From: Subtercola boreus
Lineage (GTDB): Bacteria > Actinomycetota > Actinomycetes > Actinomycetales > Microbacteriaceae
Length of the DNA stretch: 64,000 bases
NCBI RefSeq assembly: GCF_006716115.1
Contig: NZ_VFOO01000001.1
Span: 186,001-250,000 of the forward strand
Direction of reading: 5' to 3'
Shown here in pieces: positions 9,128 through 17,348 of the stretch. Both the position numbers and the translations under genes were made by a program. The notes under the pieces were generated by a model. It was not told the DNA's origin and searched no databases. It worked only from the letters and a program-made list of their open reading frames with translations. Position 1 is the stretch's first letter, and each line of letters opens with the position of its first letter.

Positions 9128-9135
9128 GCGCTTGT
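9112..9135. promoter_or_regulatory. Double LacI-family operator
   Basis: These 24 bases are a perfect palindrome made of two AAGCGCTT cores (9114-9121 and 9126-9133) joined by GCGC. AAGCGCTT with a central CG is the classic core recognised by LacI/GalR-family repressors. The site overlaps the -35 regions of both divergent promoters and lies next to a LacI-family gene, so it should control the sugar operon and the repressor itself. Confidence 0.8.
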
Positions 9136-9160
9136 ATCAAATCGTGATGATCGCTATATT
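9132..9160 (+). promoter_or_regulatory. Promoter of the LacI-family regulator gene
   Basis: TTGTAT (9132-9137) and TATATT (9155-9160) have an ideal 17-base spacer. The -35 box overlaps the right end of the operator palindrome, implying autoregulation. It lies about 70 bases upstream of the GTG start. Confidence 0.6.
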
Positions 9161-9229
9161 TGTCGAGCGGCCCCACGTCGCGAGATCTGCGGTCGCAGCG
9201 CGGTCGCTGTATGCAATGGAGTGTGCAGA

Positions 9230-10234
9230 GTGTCAACCATGGACGACGTCGCCAGGCGCGCGGGTGTCTCAGGTTCCACGGTCTCGCATGTGCTCAACGG
9301 CACCCGCAACGTCAGTGCTTCCACGCGCAGTCGTGTCGAGGCGGCGGTGCGAGACCTCGGGTACCGCAACAATCTCAACGCGAGAGCACTCGCCGCCGGC
9401 AAGACATTCACCGTCGGCCTGGCAACCTCCGCCCTGCAGACGCCCTACTTCGGCGCCGTCGTCAATGCGATGGAGAAGCGGCTGTCCGAGGCCGGCTACA
9501 TGCTGATGGTCGGCGATTCGAACGACGACGGTCCCACCGAGCGCCGCATCATCGACGCCCTGCTCAGCCGACGGGTCGACGGCATCGTCGTCACGCCCGC
9601 GATCGACTCCGAGCACACGACCATCCCGCAGATCGTTGCAGCCGGCACTCCCTTCGTCCTCGTGGACCGGAACCTCGACCTCGACTGCGACCAGATCACG
9701 CCCGAGAACACCGAATCGGCCTTCCTGCTCACGAATCACCTGATCGAGATCGGCAACCGACGGGTCGCGGTGCTCCGCGGGCTGATGGGCATCGCGTCGT
9801 CGCCCGAACGGTTCCAGGGCTACCTCGACGCCCTCCAGGCCAACGGCATCCCCTTCGATCCGAGCCTCGTCCTCGACGGCGAAGGTCATCGGGACGACGC
9901 GGAGCGCGAAGTCAGACGGCTCTTCTCGCAGCCCGGGTATCCGACCGCCCTGGTCGCCCTCAACAACTCGATGACCATCGGGGCACTCGAAGGCCTCCGC
10001 GACCTCGGACTCGCCATCCCGACGGACGTCGCATTCGTCTCCTACGACCACTTCGACTGGTCGGAACTCATCCAGCCCCGACTCACCTCCATCGCGCAGA
10101 ACGTCGAACTGATGGCCACGACTGCCGTCGACCTTCTTCTGCGGCGGATCGACGGAGACGATTCCCCGTTCGAGCGCATCAAGATCGCCACCACCTTCCA
10201 GCACCGCAACTCGTGCGGTTGCGGCACGACCTGA
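9230..10234 (+). CDS. LacI-family transcriptional regulator of the sugar operon
   Basis: A 334-residue repressor. The helix-turn-helix MDDVARRAGVSGSTVSHVLN and hinge RALAAGKTFTVGL are followed by a ribose-binding-protein-like effector domain (TPYFGAVVNAMEKRLSEAGY, RRVDGIVVTPA, FVSYDHFDWSELIQPRLTSI). GTG 9230 (product VSTMDD...) was preferred because GGAG lies 8 bases upstream; the ATG at 9239 is farther away. Divergent from the ABC operon and upstream of the aldolase. It probably binds the transported sugar or its phosphate. The C-terminus NSCGCGTT contains two cysteines, which is unusual but not clearly functional. Confidence 0.9.
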   Translation: MSTMDDVARRAGVSGSTVSHVLNGTRNVSASTRSRVEAAVRDLGYRNNLNARALAAGKTFTVGLATSALQTPYFGAVVNAMEKRLSEAGYMLMVGDSNDDGPTERRIIDALLSRRVDGIVVTPAIDSEHTTIPQIVAAGTPFVLVDRNLDLDCDQITPENTESAFLLTNHLIEIGNRRVAVLRGLMGIASSPERFQGYLDALQANGIPFDPSLVLDGEGHRDDAEREVRRLFSQPGYPTALVALNNSMTIGALEGLRDLGLAIPTDVAFVSYDHFDWSELIQPRLTSIAQNVELMATTAVDLLLRRIDGDDSPFERIKIATTFQHRNSCGCGTT

Positions 10235-10275
10235 TCCCTTCCCGACCTCACCCAACCCGCAGAACAGGACCACGA

Positions 10276-11301
<1,026 letters not shown>

Positions 11302-11307
11302 TCCCCA

Positions 11308-11334
11308 CGTGGGCGCCCCCGCGTGGCGCCCACG
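11308..11334. terminator. Bidirectional hairpin between aldolase and 8-oxoguanine deaminase genes
   Basis: CGTGGGCGCC (11308-11317) pairs perfectly with GGCGCCCACG (11325-11334) across a 7-base loop, in the 35-base gap between convergent stops. Confidence 0.7.
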
Positions 11335-11336
11335 CC

Positions 11337-12719
11337 TCAGCGGAGCCTGAGGGCTCCGGATGCCCGGGCCACCTCGCGCGCGATGACACCCTCGTCCGCG
11401 CGGGTCAGTGCGCCGTCCCGCACCACCGCCACGCCGTTGACGAGCAGCAGTGCCAGCGGCGGCTGCGCGCCGAGTGTCAGCGCCGCCACCGGGTCGAGGA
11501 TCCCCGCGTGCTCGACGCCGTCCACCTTCCACACGGCGACATCCGCGAGCTTCCCCACCTCGAGCGAGCCGATCTCCGACGCGCGACCGAGCGTGCGGGC
11601 CCCGCCCATCGTCGCCATCCTGAGCGCGGTGCGCCCGGTCATCCGGTCGGCCCCCGAGCCGAGCCGATTCATCAGCACGGCCATCCGGATCTCCGAACCC
11701 AGCTGCCCCGACTCGTTCGACGCGGCGCCGTCGACTCCGAGCCCGACCGTGACCCCGGCGTCGAGCATGGCGGGAACGGGCGCTATGCCCGCTGCCAGCC
11801 GCGCGTTCGACGACGGGCAGTGCGCGACGCTCGTCCCCGTCGCGGCGAACCGGCCGATCGCGTGCTCGTCGAGGTGAACGCAGTGCGCCATCCACACGTC
11901 GCCGCCCAGCCAGCCGAGGTCTTCGAGGTACTGCGTCGGAGTGCGGCCGAACTTCGCGAGGCAGAACGCATCCTCTTCCACCGTCTCGGAACCGTGCGTG
12001 TGCAGCCGCACCCCCCGCGCCCGGCCGAGCGCGGCGGACTCCGTCAGCAGCTCAGCGGTCACCGAGAACGGCGAACACGGGGCGAGGGCGACCTGCGTCA
12101 TCGCGCCGGGGGATGCATCGTGGTACCGGTCGATCGCGAGATCGCTCGCCGACAGGATCGCGTCGATCGTCTCGACCGCGAAATCGGGCGGCAGTCCGCC
12201 GGCGCTCCGGCCGAGGTCCATCGATCCGCGGGTCGCGTGCAACCGCACGCCCACCGTGCTCGCAGCGTTCACGATCCCGCCGAGGATGTCGCCCGCCCCG
12301 CTCGGGAACACGTAGTGGTGATCGCCGACGGTCGAGCATCCAGAGCGCGCTGCGACCGCGATGGCGCCCAGCGCCCCCGCTTCGACGAGGTCGGCATCGA
12401 TCATCGACCACAGCGGGTAGAGGGCCGTCAGCCAGTCGAAGAGGATCGCGTCCTGCGCATAACCCCTGGTCAGCCACTGGTACAGGTGGTGGTGGGTGTT
12501 GATGAGGCCGGGGGTCACCACGTGGCCGTGAGCGTCGACGACAGTGATTCTCGGGGTGTGCTGGTCTCGCGCGGGCTGCGACCACTCGCTCGGCACGGCT
12601 CCCGCTCCCACCGCGACGATCACCGCGTCGTCGATCACCAGGTACCCGTCGCTGAACTCGTCGTCGGCGGCGTTGACGGTGACGATGTGGGCGTTCCGGA
12701 TGATCGTGCGCTCGGTCAT
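11337..12719 (-). CDS. 8-Oxoguanine deaminase (amidohydrolase family)
   Basis: A 460-residue cytosolic metal-dependent hydrolase that converts 8-oxoguanine to uric acid. The metal-binding LINTHHHLYQWLTRGYAQ at about 76, where the LYQ.LTR segment separates this subfamily from guanine and atrazine hydrolases, is followed by RLHTHGSETVEED, MAHCVHLDEHAI and GLGVDGAASNES, giving the HxH...H...H...D metal ligands. The C-terminal beta-sandwich includes KLADVAVWKVDG. Single gene, convergent with the aldolase. It probably scavenges oxidised purines. Specificity among purine and triazine deaminases is inferred from the motif. Confidence 0.82.
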   Translation of the reverse strand: MTERTIIRNAHIVTVNAADDEFSDGYLVIDDAVIVAVGAGAVPSEWSQPARDQHTPRITVVDAHGHVVTPGLINTHHHLYQWLTRGYAQDAILFDWLTALYPLWSMIDADLVEAGALGAIAVAARSGCSTVGDHHYVFPSGAGDILGGIVNAASTVGVRLHATRGSMDLGRSAGGLPPDFAVETIDAILSASDLAIDRYHDASPGAMTQVALAPCSPFSVTAELLTESAALGRARGVRLHTHGSETVEEDAFCLAKFGRTPTQYLEDLGWLGGDVWMAHCVHLDEHAIGRFAATGTSVAHCPSSNARLAAGIAPVPAMLDAGVTVGLGVDGAASNESGQLGSEIRMAVLMNRLGSGADRMTGRTALRMATMGGARTLGRASEIGSLEVGKLADVAVWKVDGVEHAGILDPVAALTLGAQPPLALLLVNGVAVVRDGALTRADEGVIAREVARASGALRLR

Positions 12720-12787
12720 GCGTTCACGCTAGCGGTTCCCGGGCTGGGCCGGACCCTCATAGTTGAGGCAATGTCAGTGGTTGGTGT

Positions 12788-14701
12788 TTGACTGTAGATA
12801 TGAACCAGCCAGCTGCTCCCGCACCCGACTTTGCGTCGGTGGTGTCGTGGGTTCTGGATGCCCGGCACGGCTTTGACGCCGTGTTGGCCGGTGCCGGTGG
12901 GGCTGCCGCGCCCTGCGGGCTTGCCGACGACGCTTTAGTGGCGGCGACTGTGCAGGTGGAGTCGTTGGGCCGGATCGTAGATGGGTTGCGTGTGCAGGTG
13001 GCTGGGGAGGTGGCGGCCAGGTCTGCTGCGGAGTTCGGGGCGGAGGGTCTTGCCCGGTCGCACAACGTCCGGTCGGTTCCGAAGTTCCTGGCCGCGATCA
13101 CCGGTGCGCGGGACGAAACGATCAAGGCCAGGATCAAGCTCGCCTCCCAGGTACACACGAGCATCTCGTTGGTGGGGTTGCCGAACCCACCGCGGTTCCC
13201 GCAGGTTGCGGACGCTCTCGCCCGTGGCGATCTCGGGGTGGACGCGGCAGTCGCGATCACGCGCCGCCTCTCCGAGGCCGCCGCGAAGATCGGGTTCACC
13301 GAAGAAGTCTCGGAGGCCGAGGCCAGCCTCGTCGCGTTGGCGCAGCAGACGTCGGGTAGTTTCGGGTACTCCGCGAACCAAGTGGATGATCTGGCGATCC
13401 GGTGCCGAGAACACCTCGACCCCGACGGCGCAGAACCTCGCGAGGCGGACCTGCACGAGAAGCGCTACCTCGAGCTGAAGGCGCACCGTTCGGGGATGAC
13501 GTCGATCCGGGGCCTGCTGTCCCCGTCGATGGCCGCGATCGTCGCGTCCGCGTTGGAGCCGCACACGTCCCCGCGTATCGTCGCGTTCGAGCCTGACCTA
13601 TCCGACGCAGCCGACCCGTCGGCGCTCGGCGAGGCAGGCGCGGCTGCCACCGCAGCAGGCGCGGATGGCGCCGCTACCGCAGCAGGCGCGGATGGCGCGG
13701 ATGGCGCGGATGGCGCCGCCGCAGCAGCAGGCATCGTGGCCGACACCTCCGCCACCAACCCCGCGGGCCTCAAGAACGGCGACCCCGTCGCGCTGGTCGA
13801 CGGTCTGACCGCGGACACCCGCACCACGGGTCAGAAGCGCGTCGACGCGCTCGTGAACCTCCTGCAGGTCGCGGCGGGCCGGCCGGAGATGCCGCGCCTG
13901 AACGGTGCCGCACCCACCGTGAACCTCCACGCCTCCTTGGAAGACGTCGTCACCGGCCGCGGCATCGGCTGGATCGACGGCCTCACCGCCCCCGTCCCCT
14001 ACTCGACCGTCGAGGCGCTCCTGTGTCACGGGGACGTGATCACGACCCTGTTCGGTGAACACGGGCAAGTCCTCCAGCATGGGAAGACCCGCCGCCTGTT
14101 CACCGCCGCACAGAACCGTGCGTTGGCGGCACGCGACGGCGGGTGTGTGTGGCCGGGCTGCGACGCACCCCCGTCCTGGTGCGAAAGTCACCATGTCGAC
14201 GGGTGGCTCTCCGACACCCACCCCGGCGGGCTGACGGACATCGACAACGGGGCACTGCTTTGCCACTTCCACCACACGAACGTGCACAAAACACACTGGA
14301 AACTCACCATCCGGAACGGAACCCCGCACCTCATCCCACCGGAATGGCTCGACTGGACCCAAACCCCGAGGCCCTGCCAGCAGAACCGGGCCAGACAGAA
14401 GACCGGCCACCACCCACCCGGCCCGCACAACCCAGCCCGGCACCGCCCACCCCCGACACCACCGCCTACCCGACAACCGAGCAACCCTCCAGCCAGCGAC
14501 CCACCCCACAGCGACCCCCGACCCGGCCACCCTCAATCCGACGACCCCCGACCCGGGCACCCTCAAACCGGCCACCCTCAATCCGACGACCCCCGACCCG
14601 GCCAGCCTCGATCCGGCGAGCCTCGATCCGGCGAGCCTCGATCGAGCGACCGGCCACCGACCGAATGGTGGCTCGAACACCGCCAGAGCGACACCGGGTA
14701 G
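12788..14701 (+). CDS. DUF222 domain HNH endonuclease (13E12-type repeat protein)
   Basis: A 637-residue protein with an N-terminal DUF222 region (about 40-330), an Ala/Gly/Asp low-complexity insert (about 283-315), and an HNH nuclease near 450-500: CVWPGCDAPPSWCESHHVDG, then DNGALLCHFHHTNVHK. Past residue 540 comes a Pro/Asp/Ser/Arg repeat tail. TTG 12788 gives the longest frame; ATG 12800 (MNQPAAP) is equally possible, and neither has a good ribosome binding site. Such proteins are multicopy in Microbacteriaceae and related actinomycetes. Their role is unknown, and both mobile-element and defence roles have been suggested. Confidence 0.85.
   Translation: MTVDMNQPAAPAPDFASVVSWVLDARHGFDAVLAGAGGAAAPCGLADDALVAATVQVESLGRIVDGLRVQVAGEVAARSAAEFGAEGLARSHNVRSVPKFLAAITGARDETIKARIKLASQVHTSISLVGLPNPPRFPQVADALARGDLGVDAAVAITRRLSEAAAKIGFTEEVSEAEASLVALAQQTSGSFGYSANQVDDLAIRCREHLDPDGAEPREADLHEKRYLELKAHRSGMTSIRGLLSPSMAAIVASALEPHTSPRIVAFEPDLSDAADPSALGEAGAAATAAGADGAATAAGADGADGADGAAAAAGIVADTSATNPAGLKNGDPVALVDGLTADTRTTGQKRVDALVNLLQVAAGRPEMPRLNGAAPTVNLHASLEDVVTGRGIGWIDGLTAPVPYSTVEALLCHGDVITTLFGEHGQVLQHGKTRRLFTAAQNRALAARDGGCVWPGCDAPPSWCESHHVDGWLSDTHPGGLTDIDNGALLCHFHHTNVHKTHWKLTIRNGTPHLIPPEWLDWTQTPRPCQQNRARQKTGHHPPGPHNPARHRPPPTPPPTRQPSNPPASDPPHSDPRPGHPQSDDPRPGHPQTGHPQSDDPRPGQPRSGEPRSGEPRSSDRPPTEWWLEHRQSDTG
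13634..13731 (+). repeat. Coding tandem repeat (GGCGCGGATGGC-type) in the DUF222-HNH gene
   Basis: Imperfect repeats of GCAGGCGCGGATGGC and GCGGATG units encode the AGADGA / ADGADGA segment between the DUF222 and HNH domains. All units keep the frame. Copy number is likely to vary between strains by slippage. Confidence 0.7.
14511..14653 (+). repeat. Coding repeat in the C-terminal tail of the DUF222-HNH gene
   Basis: Repeats of about 15-30 bases built from CGACCCCCGACCCGG, CACCCTCAATC and CCTCGATCCGGCGAG encode DDPRPGHPQ-like and SGEPR-like units. This makes a disordered, proline-rich tail outside the recognised domains. Confidence 0.7.
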
Positions 14702-14888
14702 AACGACACCGGTGCACGAAGCCCTGATCCCAGCCACCCCACCCGGCCACCTACGGCAGGCGCTCCGCCCACCCCGGCTGCACCACCGATCCGGCCACGC
14801 GCATCCAGAACCACACCCACCGGAGGCAAGCCCGCAGGGCGCGGCAGCAGGGCAAAGGTCGGTCAGGGCGCGACGAAGGAGCACGCCC

Positions 14889-15413
14889 TCACTCGCGACG
14901 GATCGTCGCCAGCTGCCCGCCCGTCACGGCGAGCAGATCGTCGGGGCTGACCTCGATGTCGAACCCGCGGCGCCCGCCCGAGACGTAGATCGTGTCGAAG
15001 AGGAGGGCCAGGTCATCCAGAACCGTCGGCAGGGGGGTCTTCTGCCCGAAGGGACTGATGCCGCCGACGACGTACCCGCTCTTCCGCTCCGCGACGGCCG
15101 GCTCGGCCATCGTGCCGCGCTTGGCGCCGACGGCACCGGCTAAGGACTTCACGTCGAGTTGTGAGGAGACGGACACGATTCCGACGGCCAGCCCCTGATC
15201 GGTGTCGACCATGAGCGTCTTGAAGACGCGTTCGGGTTCGATGCCGAGAGCGTCCGCGGCCTCAGCGCCAAAGTTCGTGCTCGCGGCATCGTGGTGGTAG
15301 GCGTGCGGGGTGAACGGAACCCCCGCGGCGGCCAGGGCGACCGTGGCTGCTGTCGTCGGGCCGTCGGACGAACCCGCGCGCGTAGCGCGTGACGAGCGCG
15401 GCGACCGTGCCAC
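14889..15413 (-). CDS. ybaK: YbaK/EbsC-family aminoacyl-tRNA deacylase (Cys-tRNA(Pro) type)
   Basis: A 174-residue trans-editing protein that hydrolyses mischarged tRNA, classically Cys-tRNA(Pro). Family features are HAYHHDAASTNFGAEAADAL, the RVFKTLMV segment with the conserved lysine, VSVSSQLDVKSLAGAVGAK, and the SGYVVGGISPFGQK motif with the conserved glycine-rich loop. GTG 15413 gives about 20 extra polar residues before the domain; an internal start is possible because no ribosome binding site stands out. It is 21 bases downstream of the esterase gene on the same strand. Confidence 0.85.
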   Translation of the reverse strand: MARSPRSSRATRAGSSDGPTTAATVALAAAGVPFTPHAYHHDAASTNFGAEAADALGIEPERVFKTLMVDTDQGLAVGIVSVSSQLDVKSLAGAVGAKRGTMAEPAVAERKSGYVVGGISPFGQKTPLPTVLDDLALLFDTIYVSGGRRGFDIEVSPDDLLAVTGGQLATIRRE

Positions 15414-15434
15414 AGTGAAAGAACCCGACCGTCT

Positions 15435-16187
15435 CTAGTCTCGAGGTTCGGTGGCGCCGGCGCCGGCGCTGGCTGCGGTGCCGGCCGCCGTGCTGGTGCC
15501 GGAGCCGCCGGACTGCGCCGCCCGCAGGAACAACGCGACGTCGCCGATCTCCTCCTGCGACACCCCGTGCCGGATGCCCGGGTACAGCTTCGCGGTCAGC
15601 GTCGAGTGGCCGGGCAACCAGGCTTCGGTGCGGGCGACGGCCTCGGCGGTGATGATGGGGTCCGCGACATCCCGGCCCCAGAACACCGGGGGCAGCACCT
15701 CGGCCAGGACCTGGTCGCCAGGCGCCTCGCCGGAGACGGTGAAGCCCGACAGGTTCACCGCAGCGACGAACCGCTCGGGTGCGGTGCGCAGCAGGTGCAC
15801 CGCCATGGCTCCGCCCTGGGAGAACCCGAGCGTGGCGACACTCGGCGGGGTGCCGTAGACGGCCTCGACACGGTCGAGCCACTCGAGAACGGATGCTGCG
15901 GCGTCGTCGAGCCCGGAGATGTGCGGGTTGCCCGGCTGGCCGATCGTGAACCAGGCGTAGCCGTCGACCACGGGCTGAGGTGCGACCAGGGGCGCGCGCA
16001 GGGAGGCTGCGATCGTGCCCTCAGGAAGCAGCGGTGCGAGCGAGATGAGGTCGTTCTCGTGCGACCCGTAGCCGTGCATGATGATGACGAAGGGGCTGGT
16101 CGGGAGGCGTTCGGCGAGTTCGTCGGTCGGCACCGACCAGACGACCACGTCGTCGTCGATGGCTGCGCGGCGGGGGGAGTCGGTCAC
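15435..16187 (-). CDS. Alpha/beta hydrolase (phospholipase/carboxylesterase family)
   Basis: A 250-residue cytosolic serine hydrolase. The oxyanion region is FVIIMHGYGSHENDL, the nucleophile elbow is GFSQGGA (about residue 124), and the acid and histidine are in FWGRDVADPIIT and IRHGVSQEE. This order fits the YpfH/YtpA carboxylesterase group. After about residue 225 comes a Gly/Ser/Ala-rich tail that is not part of the fold. GTG start. Natural ester substrate unknown. Confidence 0.83.
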   Translation of the reverse strand: MTDSPRRAAIDDDVVVWSVPTDELAERLPTSPFVIIMHGYGSHENDLISLAPLLPEGTIAASLRAPLVAPQPVVDGYAWFTIGQPGNPHISGLDDAAASVLEWLDRVEAVYGTPPSVATLGFSQGGAMAVHLLRTAPERFVAAVNLSGFTVSGEAPGDQVLAEVLPPVFWGRDVADPIITAEAVARTEAWLPGHSTLTAKLYPGIRHGVSQEEIGDVALFLRAAQSGGSGTSTAAGTAASAGAGATEPRD

Positions 16188-16209
16188 GCGCTCGAATCTA
16201 CCAGCCGTG

Positions 16210-16491
16210 CTACTCGCCGCGGTTGCGGCTCAGTTCGAAGATGCGCACCAGCTCTTCGATCGCCTTCTCGCGCTGCTCCCCGCCGGCGTCGAACATCTCG
16301 CTCACATGCGTCTTCAGATGGTTCTCGACCATGAGCTTGTTGAGGGATCCGAGCGACTTCTGGATCGCCAGGGACTGCGTGATGATGTCGACGCAGTAGT
16401 CCTCGTTCTCGATCGCCTTCTCGAGCCCCCGCAGCTGGCCTTCGAGGATCCTGGTTCGGTGCAGCGCCCGCTTCTTGATGTCTTCGATCAC
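16210..16491 (-). CDS. CsoR/RcnR-family metal-sensing repressor
   Basis: A 93-residue all-helical repressor of the DUF156 family (HRTRILEGQLRGLEKAI at the DNA-binding surface). The metal-site positions read Cys33, His58 and His62 (YCVDII, ENHLKTHV). Copper CsoR has a second Cys at the last position, whereas RcnR-type nickel/cobalt sensors have His there, so this copy looks closer to RcnR. The His at position 3 used by RcnR is replaced (MIEDI). The start is GTG 16491. No metal-transport gene is adjacent, so the regulated target is elsewhere. Confidence 0.82.
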   Translation of the reverse strand: MIEDIKKRALHRTRILEGQLRGLEKAIENEDYCVDIITQSLAIQKSLGSLNKLMVENHLKTHVSEMFDAGGEQREKAIEELVRIFELSRNRGE

Positions 16492-16515
16492 AGGCCAAGA
16501 CTAGGGCCGACCGGC

Positions 16516-17295
16516 TCAGGTCTGGCAGCGCGGGCACCAGTACGTGTCGCGCAGCGAGAGCTCGGTCGCCCCGAGCTTTCCGGTGAGGATCGTCGTCCCG
16601 CACCGACGGCACGGCTGCCCCGCCCGGTTGTACACCCACACCTGCCGGCCCGGCCGGAGATCGCCGGTGGTGGTGCGCTCGACGCGGTCACGGTTGGCGA
16701 GGATCAGCCGCGACGCCAGTCCGACGACGGCGTCGAGCTTCGGCACCTCGCTGACCGGCCGGGTCGGCAGCACTCCGCGCAGGAAGCACAGCTCGTTCGC
16801 GTACACGTTGCCGAGCCCGGCGAGGTTCCGCTGGTCGAGCAGGGCCACATCGATCTCGCGGGCAGGGTCGCTCGCCAGGCGTCGCTCAGCCTCGGCCGCG
16901 TCCCAGCCGGGCCCGAGGAGGTCGGGCCCGAGGTATCCGACGGCCTCGTCTTCGCGGTCGCGCGGCAGCACTTCGACCAGTCCGAGTTCGAAGCCGACCG
17001 CCGTCCATTCCGCGTTCCTCAGGATCGCCCGCGCCTTGTATGCCGGCTTCCGCCACCGCGTTCCCTCGCGGTAGAGGTGCCAGGTGCCCTCCATCTTCAG
17101 GTGCGAGTGGATGCTGAACTTCCCGATACGCATGAGCAGGTGTTTGCCGCGGCTGACCACGTCGTCGACGGTCTCGCCGGTGAGGTCGACGGTGGCGAAC
17201 TTCGGCACACGGATGTCGCAGCCGGTCAGCACCGTGCCGGCGAGTACCGCGTTGAGGTGTTCCGCCGTGCGGTAGACGGTGTCACCCTCAGGCAC
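16516..17295 (-). CDS. nei2: Fpg/Nei-family DNA glycosylase (endonuclease VIII, Nei2-like)
   Basis: A 259-residue base-excision enzyme removing oxidised pyrimidines and cutting the abasic site. After loss of the initiator, Pro1-Glu2 (PEGDTVYR) supply the catalytic amine. GKHLLMRIG and SIHSHLKMEG form the N-terminal beta sandwich, the H2TH region is LLDQRNLAGLGNVYANE, and the C-terminal zinc finger is CRRCG...YWCPRC. GTG 17295 is forced because the proline must be second. The gene lies just after the large Lhr helicase, an arrangement known in actinomycetes and suggesting a shared repair role. Confidence 0.9.
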   Translation of the reverse strand: MPEGDTVYRTAEHLNAVLAGTVLTGCDIRVPKFATVDLTGETVDDVVSRGKHLLMRIGKFSIHSHLKMEGTWHLYREGTRWRKPAYKARAILRNAEWTAVGFELGLVEVLPRDREDEAVGYLGPDLLGPGWDAAEAERRLASDPAREIDVALLDQRNLAGLGNVYANELCFLRGVLPTRPVSEVPKLDAVVGLASRLILANRDRVERTTTGDLRPGRQVWVYNRAGQPCRRCGTTILTGKLGATELSLRDTYWCPRCQT

Positions 17296-17348
17296 GCTCG
17301 CCCCCCGACGCGTCGCCTTCGAGCGCTCCGCTCCCGAGCACTCCGCCC

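Noticed and set aside
13634-13731. CRISPR-like repeat
   Set aside because: Units are short, contiguous and in frame within a protein; there are no spacers.
14702-14888. Possible gene between the HNH and YbaK genes
   Set aside because: Only low-complexity proline/arginine-rich continuations of other frames; no start or motif.
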